DNA of 64,000 nt from Ashinkailepas kermadecensis. Taxonomy: Eukaryota; Arthropoda; Thecostraca; Neolepadidae. Every line of letters starts with the position of its first letter. Within the stretch, counting starts at the first letter, position 1. The notes below the pieces were generated by a model. That model was not told where the DNA came from. It made no database searches and saw only the letters and a list, made by a program, of their open reading frames with translations. Location of the stretch: positions 158,501-222,500 of the forward strand of contig JAOTOM010004301.1 of NCBI GenBank assembly GCA_034440615.1, in the 5' to 3' direction. The translations under genes were made by a program, and so were the position numbers. This document shows positions 12,620-24,689 of this stretch, one piece after another.

Positions 12620-13225
12620 CATGTGACACTTCTGCTTTCAGCCGGTACTTATACACGGTGTGACATGTGACACCTCTGTATTCAGCTGATACTTAGACAC
12701 GGTGTATAATGCGACACCTCTGCAGTCAGCCGGTACTTAGACACGGTGTATAATGCGACACCTCTGCAGTCAGCCAGTACTTAGATACGGTGTATAATGC
12801 AGCACCTCTGCAGTCAGCCGGTACTTAGACACGGTGTATAAGGCGAGACCTCTGCAGTCAGCCAGTACTTAGACACGGTGTATAAGGCGACACCTCTGCA
12901 ATCAGCCAGTACTTAGACACGGTGTATAATGCGACACCTCTGCGTCAGCCGGACTTAGACACGGTGTATGGCGACACCTCTGCAGTCAGCCAGTACTTAG
13001 ACACGGTGTATAATGCGACACCTCTGCAGTCAGCCAGTACTTAGACACGGTGTATAATGCAACACCTCTGCAGTCAGCCGGTACTTAGACACAGTGTATA
13101 AGGCGACACCTCTGCAATCAGCCAGTACTTAGACACGGTGTATAATGCGACACCTCTGCAGTCAGCCGGTACTTAGACACGGTGTATAAGGCGACACCTC
13201 TGCAGTCAGCCGGTACTTAGACATG
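12620..13225. repeat. 44-bp minisatellite
   Basis: About 14 units carrying ACACGGTGTATAATGCGACA then CCTCTGCAGTCAGCC. Variation in AATGCGAC / AAGGCGAC and CCGG / CCAG, with a few deletions near 12940. Confidence 0.93.
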
Positions 13226-13351
13226 ACGTACTGTGCCATAACACATCACCATTTACCGGCCAGACTAGCTGTCAGTATTTCATTATAAAGTTCCTGGTCG
13301 ATAAATCACGGCAGAAAGGCTGTTTGTTGGTCGCGACATTTCCGACTGCGC

Positions 13352-14347
13352 GGGATCTCCCGTGTACGGTGTACTGCACGAGATCTCCCGTGTGTGGTGT
13401 ACTGCACGGTATCTCCGGTATACGGTGTACTGCACGAGATCTCCCGTGTGTGGTGTACTGCACGAGATCTCCCGTGTGCGGTGTACTGCACGATATCTCC
13501 GGTATACGGTGTACTGCACGAGATCTCCCGTGTGTGGTGTACTGCACGAGATCTCCCGTGTGTGGTGTACTGCACGAGATCTCCGGTATACGGTGTACTA
13601 CACGAGATCTCCCGTGTGTGGTGTACTGCACGAGATCTCCGGTATACGGTGTACTGCACGAGATCTCCCGTGTGTGGTGTACTGCACGAGATCTCCCGTG
13701 TACGGTGTACTGCACGAGATCTCCCGTGTGTGGTGCACTGCACGAGATCTCCGGTATACGGTGTACTGCACGAGATCTCCCGTGTGTGGTGTACTGCACG
13801 ATATCTCCCGTGTGTGGTGTACTGCACGAGATCTCCCGTGTGTGGTGTACTGCACGAGATCTCCCGTGTGTGGTGTACTGCACGAGATCTCCCGTGTGTG
13901 GTGTACTGCACGAGATCTCCCGTGTGTGGTGTACTGCACGAGATCTCCGGTATACGGTGTACTGCACGAGATCTCCCGTGTGTGGTGTACTGCACGAGAT
14001 CTCCGGTATACGGTGTACTGCACGAGATCTCCCGTGTGTGGTGTACTGCACGAGATCTCCCGTGTACGGTGTACTGCACGAGATCTCCCGTGTGTGGTGC
14101 ACTGCACGAGATCTCCGGTATACGGTGTACTGCACGAGATCTCCCGTGTGTGGTGTACTGCACGAGATCTCCCGTGTGTGGTGTACTGCACGAGATCTCC
14201 CGTGTACGGTGTACTGCACGAGATCTCCCGTGTGTGGTGTACTGCACGATATCTCCCGTGTGTGGTGTACTGCACGAGATCTCCCGTGTGTGGTGTACTG
14301 CACGATATCTCCCGTGTACGTTGTACTGCACGATATCTCCCGTGCAC
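13352..14347. repeat. 28-bp satellite with variant monomers
   Basis: About 35 units of GTGTACTGCACGAGATCTCC plus an 8-bp variable end (CGTGTGTG, GGTATACG or CGTGTACG). No variant creates a stop in any frame, so all six frames are open for up to 384 codons without meaning. A block of 13 monomers is duplicated (see findings). Confidence 0.97.
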
Positions 14348-14378
14348 GGGGCATTTGGTGCTTTCAGTTCGCGGTCAG

Positions 14379-14765
14379 CTAGACTGCTGCCTTTGTCGTG
14401 GTGTAATGAGAGTACAGAGAGCCCGCGTAACTCTGAAACTGCTACCTTTGTCGTGGTGTAATGAGAGTACAGAGAACTCGCGTAACTCTGAGACTGCTAC
14501 CTTTGTCGTGGTGTAATGAGAGTGCAGGGAGCCCGCGTAACTCTGAGACTGCTGCCTTTGTCGTGGTGTAATGAGAGTACAGAGAACCCGCGTAACTCTG
14601 AGACTGTTGCCTTTGTCGTGGTGTAATGAGAGTACAGAGAACCCGCGTAACTCTGAGACTGCTGCCTTTGCCGTGGTGTAACGAGAGTGCAGGGAACAAG
14701 CGTAACTCTGAGACTGCTGCCTTTGTCGTGGTGTAATGAGAGTAGAGAGAACCCGCGTGACTCAG
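14379..14765. repeat. 55-bp minisatellite
   Basis: Seven units containing CTTTGTCGTGGTGTAATGAG and CGCGTAACTCTGAGACTGC. It starts directly after the 28-bp satellite. A short GATACATGAGCC repeat follows to about 14850. Confidence 0.93.
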
Positions 14766-15039
14766 ATACAAGAGTCACGCGGCTACATGAGCCTTTAGAG
14801 CAGATACATGAGCCGCATATACATGACTCAGATACATGAGCCTTTGTAGTGGTGTAGCGAAAGTGCAGAGAGACCGCGTGACTCCGTACGCGTAACTCGG
14901 TGCTTAACGCTTGATTTGCCTACCACTTTTCGTCGCTGATGAGCTTGGGTAGCACCAGTGGGTCAACCTCCGGACAGCGTGACGTTTCGACGAAGATACG
15001 ACATTGAGCAGCAATGCAAACGTTGGGACGCAGCAGTGA

Positions 15040-15122
15040 AGTTCCAGAGTACTGGACTGAAGTACTGGACAGAGTAGAGTACTGAACTTGAGTACTGGAC
15101 TGAACTAAGAGTACTGGACTCT
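15040..15122. repeat. Short AGTACTGGACT repeat
   Basis: Irregular 11-20 bp units built on GAGTACTGGACTGA. Confidence 0.7.
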
Positions 15123-15198
15123 TACTCGTGCAGGCGGGCCATCGACCAGTATGAACTTTTCTTAGAAAAATACATAATCAGGGGAAGAGAGGAGAGAC

Positions 15199-15690
<492 letters not shown>

Positions 15691-15911
15691 AGATACTGGA
15701 AAATATCGGGGAGCGAAGGAGACCGGAAGGAAAATCGGAAGAGATGTCGGGAGAGAGGATGGGAAAGGGAAATGGTGGAGTAGAAAACAGGCACGTCGAT
15801 ACAGAGATCTTTACATGATTGCCCATGATACTTGGCATAATTACCTAGCCAGTTTCCTCCTTGATTTTTGAACCATGCATTCCACAATTTTGCACCGCGA
15901 ATTGAGGAATA

Positions 15912-16048
<137 letters not shown>

Positions 16049-16407
16049 ATATCCCCTTCAATTCCTCTACTTCCTTGCCTTCTTTGCCTCCCTCTTTCCC
16101 TTTCCGTGGCTGCCAGCTCCAGAGGCTTCCCGGGAGTGCTCCGCGCGCGCAGTCAGTCCTGAATACACAAGGAGGCCTGTTAATGACATTAGCGACGAAC
16201 AGCGTGTTGGAGCGATGTGGCCGACCCCGTCGGCCATTCCAGCATCCATCGACCGGGTTTGCACACAAGAAGCCCGTCAGCGCGCGTTTGCAGAAAGCGT
16301 GTGCTGGTGGCAGTTGCAGCTCTTGAGTGGGTTAGACGGCAGTCACTGTCGATGAGGTTCAGTCCTCGACATAACGGCAACCAACCTCGAACCGCTGCGA
16401 GCGCTCC

Positions 16408-16555
16408 ACGGACCGGTGGTGTGCCCGTACCGGCACCGTACTCCGGCACTCTACCGACCCGTGGTGTGCCCGTACCGGCACCGCACTCCGGCACTCTACG
16501 GGCCGGGGTCGGCCCCGTACTAGTACCGCACTCCGGCACTCTTCCGACCGGGGAC
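16408..16555. repeat. 45-bp GC-rich minisatellite
   Basis: Three units with GTGGTGTGCCCGTACCGGCA and CTCCGGCACTCT. It merges into a different 28-bp array. Confidence 0.85.
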
Positions 16556-16559
16556 GGCT

Positions 16560-17030
16560 ACGGCCAATGCACTTACCGGGGTCCACTGTGGCGGAGTACT
16601 GGTCGGGGTCCGCTGCGGGCAACATGCAGACCGGGGTCCGCTGCGGGCAAAGTATGGGTCGGGGTCCGCTGTGGGCAGAGTACAGACCGAGGTCCTCTGC
16701 GGGCGATACGGGCAGTGTTCAGACAGAGGTCCACTGCCGACACTGTGCAGATCGGGATCCGCTGTGGTCAGTGTGCGGGCCGGGATCCGCTGCAAGCAGC
16801 CTGCCGACCGGGGTCGGCTGCGAGCAGCGTACCGACCGGAGTCCGCTGCGGGCATTGTGCAGGCCGAACTCCGCTGCGGGCATTGTACAGACCGGAGTCG
16901 GCTGCGGGCAGTGTGCAGACCGGAGTCGGCTGCGGGCAGTGTACAGGCCGAACTCCGCTGCGGGCATTGTACAGACCGGGGTCGGCTGCGGGCAGTGTGC
17001 AGACCGGGGTTCGCTGCCTGCTGCGCAAAA
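16560..17030. repeat. 28-bp GC-rich minisatellite
   Basis: Units of CAGACCGGAGTCGGCTGCGG plus GCAGTGTG, diverged on the left and regular on the right. Same period as the 13.3-kb satellite but unrelated sequence. Frames across it are shadows. Confidence 0.88.
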
Positions 17031-17678
17031 ATGTGAACTTGTGACCGAGGTGCATTATTTCCGTGTGGGCTTTCCCTGAGTGAGCAGCAGTCTGTCGCAG
17101 CGGATCGGGGCACTCAGGATTAATGGGTCGGGCTGAGAGGAAATAATCTTGTCGGGCTCAATTGCGGATTAATGATATCTTGATGGTGGTTGCTGTAAAC
17201 AGTCGTAGTGTGTTACGTTTTGTAAACTAGATAAAGCATTCGGTGACCTGCTTCTGGATAATGCCTGACGATTATTTCTCTTTTATTAAGCTTGCTATCT
17301 TAAGTTATATAAATTCTTTAGCGCTCTGGCGGGGAACATTTATTTTCATCATTATTATACGATGAACTTTCCTCGAAGAGTAGAAAATGCAGTCAAAAAC
17401 TACTTTGCTCTTGGTTCATATTCGGTTACAGCCCTTCGTCGAACCATACAATAAAATGAGCAATTACCTATTTTGTGAATTGCATATTTCTGTGGGGATC
17501 GACGAAGAGCTGTACCCGAATGCACACCAAGAACAGAGTAACTTTTGACTTATTTTCTAATCATTGAGGAAAGGTCATCGTATAATATTGATGAAACTTG
17601 GTATCTGAACAAAGTCCTTCATCATTATAAATAGAGGATTCTGTTTTAAAGATGATGCACAGTTGATTCGACATTCCA
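17031..17678. other. No feature seen
   Basis: AT-rich unique sequence without supported frames. Confidence 0.5.
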
Positions 17679-17725
17679 TTAACCCTCATCAGACTGAGGG
17701 GTTCTTCCGGACCCCTCAGAGTCTG
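17679..17725. mobile_element. piggyBac-like terminus with subterminal hairpin
   Basis: TTAA followed by CCCTCATCAGACTGAGGGGT and a hairpin (CAGACT-GAGGGGT / ACCCCTC-AGAGTCTG, 17690-17725). TTAA plus CCC and a near-terminal palindrome is the piggyBac style. No matching second end was found. Confidence 0.3.
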
Positions 17726-18057
17726 CCCAAGTTCTGCAACGCAGGAACCTGTATTGTACGTATCTTGCCTCGCTTGCCCAGGGTTCCGAACAGCTCATTT
17801 CACTCTTGTAGCAAAGCTGCACAACTCGCTGCCGAAATATGACGCTATGTTTCCTCGTGTCTGTTCAAATGTGCGTTCTTAGATCACTTCGCTTATAAGG
17901 CTCTGGACATTATTCCCCCTGGACATTGCGTTGCTTTCCTGCTTATAACCCTCACAGTGCTTATGGACGGAGGGGAAGCAACAAACGCCTCCCCCTCCTG
18001 TTGTCTTTCGGCGATGGCGGGAAAACGGCCCAAGTAGCATGCTCGAACTTGGTACAG

Positions 18058-18150
18058 CTTTCCATACCTCAATGTCGTATGTCTCAGACTTTCCATACCT
18101 CAATGTCGTATGTCTCAGACTTTCCATCCCCAATGTCGTATGTCTAAGAC
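18058..18150. repeat. 31-bp tandem triplet
   Basis: Three units beginning CTTTCCATACCTCAATGTCG. Confidence 0.88.
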
Positions 18151-18730
18151 AAACTTGGAGGCAGTTCGTTCAAGGTTACTGAGCTCCAGCCTGTTAAGTA
18201 AAGTCACGTCCAAACAACTTCGGGAATATGTCTGTCTCACATTCCCGAATACAGCTGTTTACATGAAGCGAAATTGTCAGGGATTGTTTATCTCAACTGA
18301 GCTGATAAGACTGCTATCTGGGACTTGGTTTACTTTTGTTCTTCATAGCGTCATAGTTTCACCTTGATCAGCATTTTAGGTTTGGTCACACCTTTCTCAT
18401 AACCCTGCATTTTTATATAGTTAGGTAGACATAGCGTGTTATTTAGGTGGCTTCTATTACGGTGTTTATGATGGAATTCTCGATTCGTTACCGTACGGAA
18501 CCGAGATGAAGTGATGCTAGTATCATTTAGAAAGGGGTACTGAGTGCATCGAAATATGCGTCTAAGTTGATATAGATGCCATATTGCAGGTTGAAATATC
18601 TCTGGGAACTAAAAAATTTGAAAATATTGTCCCATTAAGCTGTTCAAAACAACTATTCCTTCCTAAATTACCTACACTTATTGCCGCATCCGCCTATGCT
18701 CCAAGATTTTTGGTAGCTTTCCTGCCAGAA

Positions 18731-18761
18731 TCTCGGTCCTGGTCGCCGACCGGGACCGAGA
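18731..18761. repeat. 31-nt near-perfect palindrome
   Basis: Two 15-nt arms around one C (TCTCGGTCCTGGTCG / CGACCGGGACCGAGA); the single mismatch would be a G-U pair in RNA. Confidence 0.85.
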
Positions 18762-20440
18762 TGAAGAAACTGGTACCTTGATAGTGATGGGAAAAATGCC
18801 AACAAATCACAGACAGCCAGTAACTGTAAGGGCGATTTCTATTGGTGGAACCTCGTCATTCCACTCGGCCGTGTCTTGATGTGAAAATGTGCTCTGACGG
18901 CGTCGGAGCGCGCCCATACTGTCTAACTAAAAGTGATATTTCACATAACTCTGTTAATTTATCAGATTGAAATAATTGTACTTGGATGCAAATAGCTGGA
19001 AGCTATCTTCACATGTGACGCATGCTAAGTTTTGGTTCCCTATCAACATTCCCAGACGGCAAGAGTGATTCACAAAAAATAATATACAGGTCTGGCTGGG
19101 CATAGCTGAGGTAAGGAGGCATTTGTACAGCCGTAGGGAAGACTAGTTCTGGGTTGAAAATTGTCAATTTATGAAATTTGCGGAAATTATACGACGGACT
19201 GGGAGACATCTCAAGCATGTTTTTAGCTTGGACGTCAAAGTGTAAAGTAATGCTTGAAAAGCTGGGAGTGGAAAACTAAGGAAGTACAAAAATTAGAAAA
19301 ATGATGGGAAAATAGGGGAGTGTAGGACTTACAACAATATCTGGAGAAAGGAGTGGGAAATTGTTCCAAACTGAGCCATTTGCCATTGCTCCATTTGCCA
19401 TTTGCTACTGAAATATGTTTTTTTTTAAAAACAAATGTTGATGACCTACCTCCAGGTTCCATTGGTGTCTGCATGAGTTCGTAATTACCATAATATCACA
19501 TCACGTAAGCTGCTTAATATATAAGCTGTTTATCTTAGTGATACTGATAATATTTCAAATGCATGTTATTGTAGTTAATTGTTGCACCTGCAGGTGAAGT
19601 GGTAAGAATGGGTGGAGCTTCCTAAGATTTTCGTGAAGCCTGGGCCAACCATCTTCGCCTTGGCCCACCCAACTCCTGGTTCTCTTATCATGAGATCCCA
19701 TCGGGTGGGCCCCATTAACAAAATTTTCAGCATTCATGGTGTCGCTGCATTGGGTCTCACCGATATTTTTTTTAAACTTCTCCATCCATTGCAGTGAGTA
19801 TGCACACACATTATTGTTGCCCATGGTGTAGAAGGGCCACTGATTGAATACATTCTAATAATTTGCCATTTTGAACATTTCACATATTCTAAGAGAGTGG
19901 ATTGCTATTAGCTGCTGCAACATGTTGTTGGAAGAACATGAATATATGATGTTACAAATTGAAATCACATGATGATTTTAGTTGCAAGTATGACATTCTT
20001 AGCCTTTGATACCTTCAAAGGATATGCAAAGCTCGGTTAGAGTACATTCTATGCAATATTTGTACCAAAATAGCACGTGATGCGAACTCCATTGTAAAAA
20101 GAGGAAGTCTCCTCATCAGTAGAGCATCACATTGGATAGGCTTGTGTGAATGCAATTTTAAAAAAAAATGACTTGTGTTATAGTAGGTACTTCTGTGTTG
20201 TATATATATGAAGAAGAAAAATTGAGTAAATAACTGGCGTCGGTGTGATAATGCAATTTCTGTAAATCACCTAAAAAAACATTCATGATGGTACATTCAT
20301 TATGACCTGGATGGAAGTATTTTTTGCTCCACGGATTTCGGAAATGTGCGTCTGAGGCATCATTATAAAAACAATATTTTACTAATACAATTTGTTTAGA
20401 ATTTGAGAAAGCGCCGAGAATGTCCAACTGCTTAAAATCC
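18762..20440. other. No feature seen
   Basis: Unique, AT-rich sequence with scattered short frames only. Confidence 0.5.
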
Positions 20441-20446
20441 GGCCGT

Positions 20447-20466
20447 GGGGTGGGTGGGGTGGGGGG
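20447..20466 (+). other. G-quadruplex motif
   Basis: GGGGTGGGTGGGGTGGGGGG: four G-tracts separated by single T loops, the arrangement expected to fold very stably. Confidence 0.8.
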
Positions 20467-20733
20467 AGCATGGTCCGAATGCCCCCTGGACTCGCTAGTG
20501 GTAAAGCGCATTCGAACTTACCAGAGGGGTGCCTTTGGCCAGCAAAATTCCAGGGGACGTAGTTGGGTTTCTACGAAGGGACGCCTTGTTCCTATGAGGG
20601 GGAGGCGCGCCGTTCTCCGATTGGAAAGCTACTACTCGAATTTCTCCTTGTGTCAATCCATCGATATTTTGTAGCTGAGGTATTTATTTGCACTGAGTAC
20701 AGTACAGTGACACGGAAACTGTTTTAAAGTTGC

Positions 20734-20753
20734 GGGGGAGGGGCGGGGAAGGG
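20734..20753 (+). other. Second G-quadruplex motif
   Basis: GGGGGAGGGGCGGGGAAGGG: four G-tracts with 1-2 nt loops, 23 bp left of a MITE. Confidence 0.75.
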
Positions 20754-20776
20754 TCACTTTGAGGTCGATTTTGTAT

Positions 20777-20962
20777 CATCGGTGCAGCCAGGATATTTTG
20801 TTAGGAGGGCGACCAAAATAAATGGAATGAAAAGATACATCTTTTCGCGCGCGAAGCGGACATAAAAATTTTGGTTTTGCCCGGTGAAAATCTCAAAATT
20901 TATCGTTTCACCCATCGCATTTTTTGGTTCGTAAGGGGCAGGCTCCCTTGGCTGCACCTCTG
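20777..20962. mobile_element. 186-bp hAT-like MITE with perfect 8-bp TSD
   Basis: Left end CATCGGTGCAGCCAGG and right end (reverse strand) CAGAGGTGCAGCCAAG match at 13 of 16 positions. The flanks are both TTTTGTAT (20769-20776 and 20963-20970), a perfect 8-bp target duplication typical of hAT transposition. There is no coding capacity, so it was mobilised in trans. Confidence 0.85.
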
Positions 20963-20970
20963 TTTTGTAT

Positions 20971-21785
20971 GCAAAGCCTATCAGATTTATGCTAAACCAT
21001 TGCAGGTGGCTCGGAGCCCGGAAAGAACATATTCGATAACACGTTGCAAAATTCGGTAAAATGCTTAAGCTGAGCAGATTCGGCAAACCGTCCTTAATTA
21101 TCATTACGCTGTCGATATTCTGCAAGAGTACTCTACATGAACGGTGCTCTCTATTGTCCCATGAGCGCCAATGCTGCATTACTTACTCTGCTACCAAATT
21201 TAGATGCAACTAAATTACTGCCAGAATATAGTAGTTTTCTATATAGTATGAACCAGTATATTTGGGTACGCAACGGGACCAAGTACTTTTTAAAATTGCA
21301 TCGTAAGCAGCGTATATCTATCCCCAAAATAAGTGTTGAAAAAATTCAAATCTGAACATTTGGAAAAAGTATAACATTCTTTTAACATTTGACTACCATT
21401 TTTAAGAGCAGTTCGATACACCCTTTCTCTCTGATTCAAAATCACGTGTAATTTTCGAAATCATCCATAAAATGAACTCCCAGGGCCGAAAAATGAGTCA
21501 TCCATGACATCATGGCTGTCTATTGTGGCGTCATATCTTTTGTGGAAGTTGAAAAATTATAGTTGCGTTATTCGGAAATCGTAGGGTCTATCCAACGAAC
21601 GATATGTATATTTTTTTGGTTGCAATAAAGTCCAAGATCCTCAGGGCGGAAACCCTTTCCTCTACCGGACAAGGGATGATCCGCCAGGCGGGATAAGTGA
21701 AGAGTTCGCTTAACCTAGAGTTGTGTTTCGTGTGGATTTCACAGTCCGCCATTATACAACTGTTAATATCCGCCGCTTTTCTCGA
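20971..21785. other. No feature seen
   Basis: Unique sequence without supported frames. Confidence 0.5.
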
Positions 21786-21787
21786 CA

Positions 21788-21835
21788 TCCCCTAGTCCTC
21801 GCAGTGCGGGGGGTCATTTTGACCGTACCACTAAG
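21788..21835. mobile_element. piggyBac-like subterminal motif
   Basis: CCCCTAGTCCTCGCAGTGCG followed by GGGGGTCATTTTGACCG; the GGTCATTTTGACC palindrome is common near piggyBac-type ends. TTAA is not preserved and no partner end is seen. Confidence 0.25.
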
Positions 21836-23100
21836 GTTTTCTATGCTAACTCCTGAACCTTTCAGAATATCACTTTGAAGTTTTGCATATATTCCAAAAA
21901 TGTACGGGAGCACATTGTGTCAAAACGTTAAGTTCAAGTTTCTGACGGTACCGGAGTTAAGTTTGGTCAAATTCAGATCAACATCTTTTCTCAATGCATC
22001 CTTTAGATGTGTATTGAAACATTTGTCATAAGTTAACCATGCAAGATAGTGTCAGAAGTGAAATATGAGTGCAAAAACAAATTATGACATAAATACTTAT
22101 AAAAGACCAAATGTAGCCTCACGTCACGTCGTAGACTAATGGTGAAACGGGAAATAATTTGTGTGTTATATATCTTTGTGGTTAGTGAATATTGATGAAG
22201 ACCGGATATATATGTCGCGGGAATTTACGTCCTCCAAGCCCATTCAAAGCTTAACGACAATATATGGTCAGGTCATCGAGCCATGACCTGCCAATCCGAG
22301 GATACGTATTGCAGGCGCTCTGGAAGCTAAAATGTGCACTATTAAGATGGAAATTGGCATATGAAGGCCATGGTACGCGTCGATTTCATTTATGATTTGA
22401 CTGAGATTCCCAACTTAATGGTGCAAAACGAATATTTGCTTTGACATTTTTTGTTGGAGAACTTCAAAAAGGAAAACAATACCTTAATTTTTTCCCTTTT
22501 TTCCTTCGCTGGAAAACATTTGGCTTCGCTTATGTTACAAATCACTAATTTTTCCTGAGCGTCATCTATTTCGAAGGCTTTCATTTTCACCGGTTCACCA
22601 CATGTTTTCCGATATTTGACTTTGACGGAATCGGTGGCCTTGACCTTTGCACATGTTACATGTGCTAGGTTAAGCTTTCACATTATCAACATTGAAGCAT
22701 GAAATCGTATTTGTTTTGCAACCAGGTTCCGAAAACTGCGGCGAAGGTGGATAATCGACTGCACCTCGACATTGATGTGGCTGACCTGACCTGAATGTCA
22801 ACCAAAAGAGATGGAGAAAGATGTTTCGGATAACTTAGAAATTTCAAGGATGGAGTACATCATGATCTTCACTACTACTCTCTGTATTGGCAAGAACACA
22901 AGTTACTGGCAAATTGATCCGACCCCTCACGTATTGAGAGTTGTAGGACATTATCCTTCTCTGAGGAGGTTAAGGAAAAATCAACACAGCCCATGTGCAT
23001 TATTTTTCGAGCATCCTGATGAGTGCACATTATAAGCTTGACCATGACGTAGGACTTTTGAAAAAGTGAGAGCGACAAAATGACAAATAATGCTCTTGAG
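21836..23100. other. No feature seen
   Basis: Unique AT-rich sequence; only short unsupported frames. Confidence 0.5.
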
Positions 23101-23204
23101 CAACGGAGGGGGATGCGTGCCCAGGTTGCCTCACACGTTTTTGGTGCCCAAGCACGCTTGTGGGTCTATGTGCACCCACCAAGGTACATATTGTTGCGCC
23201 TCTG
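23100..23204. mobile_element. hAT-like right terminus
   Basis: Reverse strand from 23204 reads CAGAGGCGCAACAATATG, similar to the end of the 33-kb MITE (CAGAGGCGCAGTAAAGG). The left end and target duplication were not identified. Confidence 0.3.
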
Positions 23205-23231
23205 ATATCATCCTGCCTTGAGGAACTTATT

Positions 23232-23257
23232 TTATATATATATATATATATATATAA
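23232..23257. repeat. Short (TA)n
   Basis: About 26 bp of TA. Confidence 0.9.
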
Positions 23258-23686
23258 TTGAGTTACCGACTATACCGCTGGAAGAAGGTCTGATGGCGTA
23301 GCTGATAGACGTATGGAGGGCCAGTAGCCGATGACGGTACCCGCAAGACACTTGATGACTTGCCACTGACATGCACCTGATGGCGCGCACCATTGAAAGG
23401 GTAAACTATTGGTAAGCTTGGAATATATATGAGCAAATTGTTGGCATGACAATGTATTCAGCTCCAGCACTATCTCACTGAAGCCAGTTTTGCGCATGAC
23501 TTGCCAGCATGGTGGTGTCTGGACGTTTCGAAAATCCTCGCTTGGTTCCGTTCGAACAATATAACCTCAGGTATTGCCTGGTCATTGTGCACTATCACTA
23601 CCGGGAAGTAGACTTTGCTAAATGTTTTACTTTGCTAAATATCGCTGGTTCCTTCTTACTGTTCAAACGTTAACAAACACATCGCA

Positions 23687-23840
23687 GGTCGCGGTAGCCT
23701 AGTCCGCAGGACGTCAAACTCTTAATCATCTTGTCGTGGGTTTCAATCGTGCAATCGTTTGGATTATCGAGTCCACTCCCGACCAATCAGCGTGAGAGGT
23801 TTGTGCTGCTATGTAACCTAACAGTTGAATGCGTCGTAAA
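23687..23840 (+). mobile_element. tRNA-derived SINE, copy 1
   Basis: Head GGTCGCGGTAGCCTAGTCCG contains an A-box-like TAGCCTAGTCCG; a diverged B box (GGGTTTCAATC) follows about 35 bp on. The body shares TTTGGATTA, CGACCAAT-(C)-GCGTGA and ACCTA-CAGTTGAATG with the minus-strand copy at 26.1-26.2 kb, so this is a repeat family rather than a tRNA gene. Confidence 0.7.
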
Positions 23841-24016
23841 AGAGCCAAAAGTTCTATTCTTCTGCTTTTCTACAAACACATGCAGCCGAGCTACTAGTTT
23901 TCACGTGGCTCGCGTGGTAGATCGAGCTGGCTTCCAGTTCAGACGACTGGCTTCTTGTTCAGACGATCCGGAAAAATCGGCCCACATTTCAGAGACCTGG
24001 CGACATCCATGCGCAT

Positions 24017-24376
24017 GTGTATTCTGGTACCGACAAGTTGGGCCTTTCGGCACACGCGGCCACCGCTCACCGCACAGACACTCTGGTGCCGTGCTTGACT
24101 AGCGGTACACGGAAAGACAGCGTGAGACAAAGCTTCCACATTCGCTACTCGCATTGCTCGCAGACATTATCGAACGAAAAACTCAAAGTGGCGTTCTACA
24201 GTCCAGCACAACGATCAGATCCGCGGAAGGTCACCTATGCCATCGCCGCCTTGCTCAATGGAGTATCACAGCAGTATGAAGAGCCGTTTATGAAATTCCG
24301 CACGGTGATGAGCCTCTGTTATCGGTATGGGCGTGAATCACAGCATGGTAATGAGAATGAAAGATACATATTTTGA
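24017..24376 (+). CDS. Coding-like frame, function unknown
   Basis: 119 codons from ATG; the C-terminal half (e.g. YAIAALLNGVSQQYEEPF) has a protein-like pattern of helix and charge, while the N-terminal part is less convincing. It begins shortly after a SINE copy. No splice logic was found. Low confidence. Confidence 0.2.
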   Translation: MYSGTDKLGLSAHAATAHRTDTLVPCLTSGTRKDSVRQSFHIRYSHCSQTLSNEKLKVAFYSPAQRSDPRKVTYAIAALLNGVSQQYEEPFMKFRTVMSLCYRYGRESQHGNENERYIF

Positions 24377-24689
24377 TATTGTTCGATGCGATTGGATCTT
24401 ATGCTATTTTAATTATGCTCCATCGTGAACGCCTTAATGTCGCATTTCACAATATACCGTTTAGTCATATGTGACAGAAATTGTATCTCCAATTGGTTGA
24501 ATAAAAATACATTGCAATATGTCTACTACTAATAAATGCAACAGCCATCAAATATGGACCTAAGGACATCTTAACTTCACAAGCACGGACATCGTATACT
24601 ACCGACAAACCGGTGTCATGGCATCTGGGGTACAGCTTTGGTAGGGTATGGAGGACTAGATTGTGATTACACATCGGCTAAGAATCATC

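Noticed and set aside
13272..14516. Open frames up to 384 codons on both strands
   Set aside because: They come from a 28-bp satellite with no stop in any frame; six frames are open at once.
17031..24000. Intact transposase or viral-type genes
   Set aside because: No long frame with transposase, integrase or capsid motifs was found; only non-autonomous elements are present.
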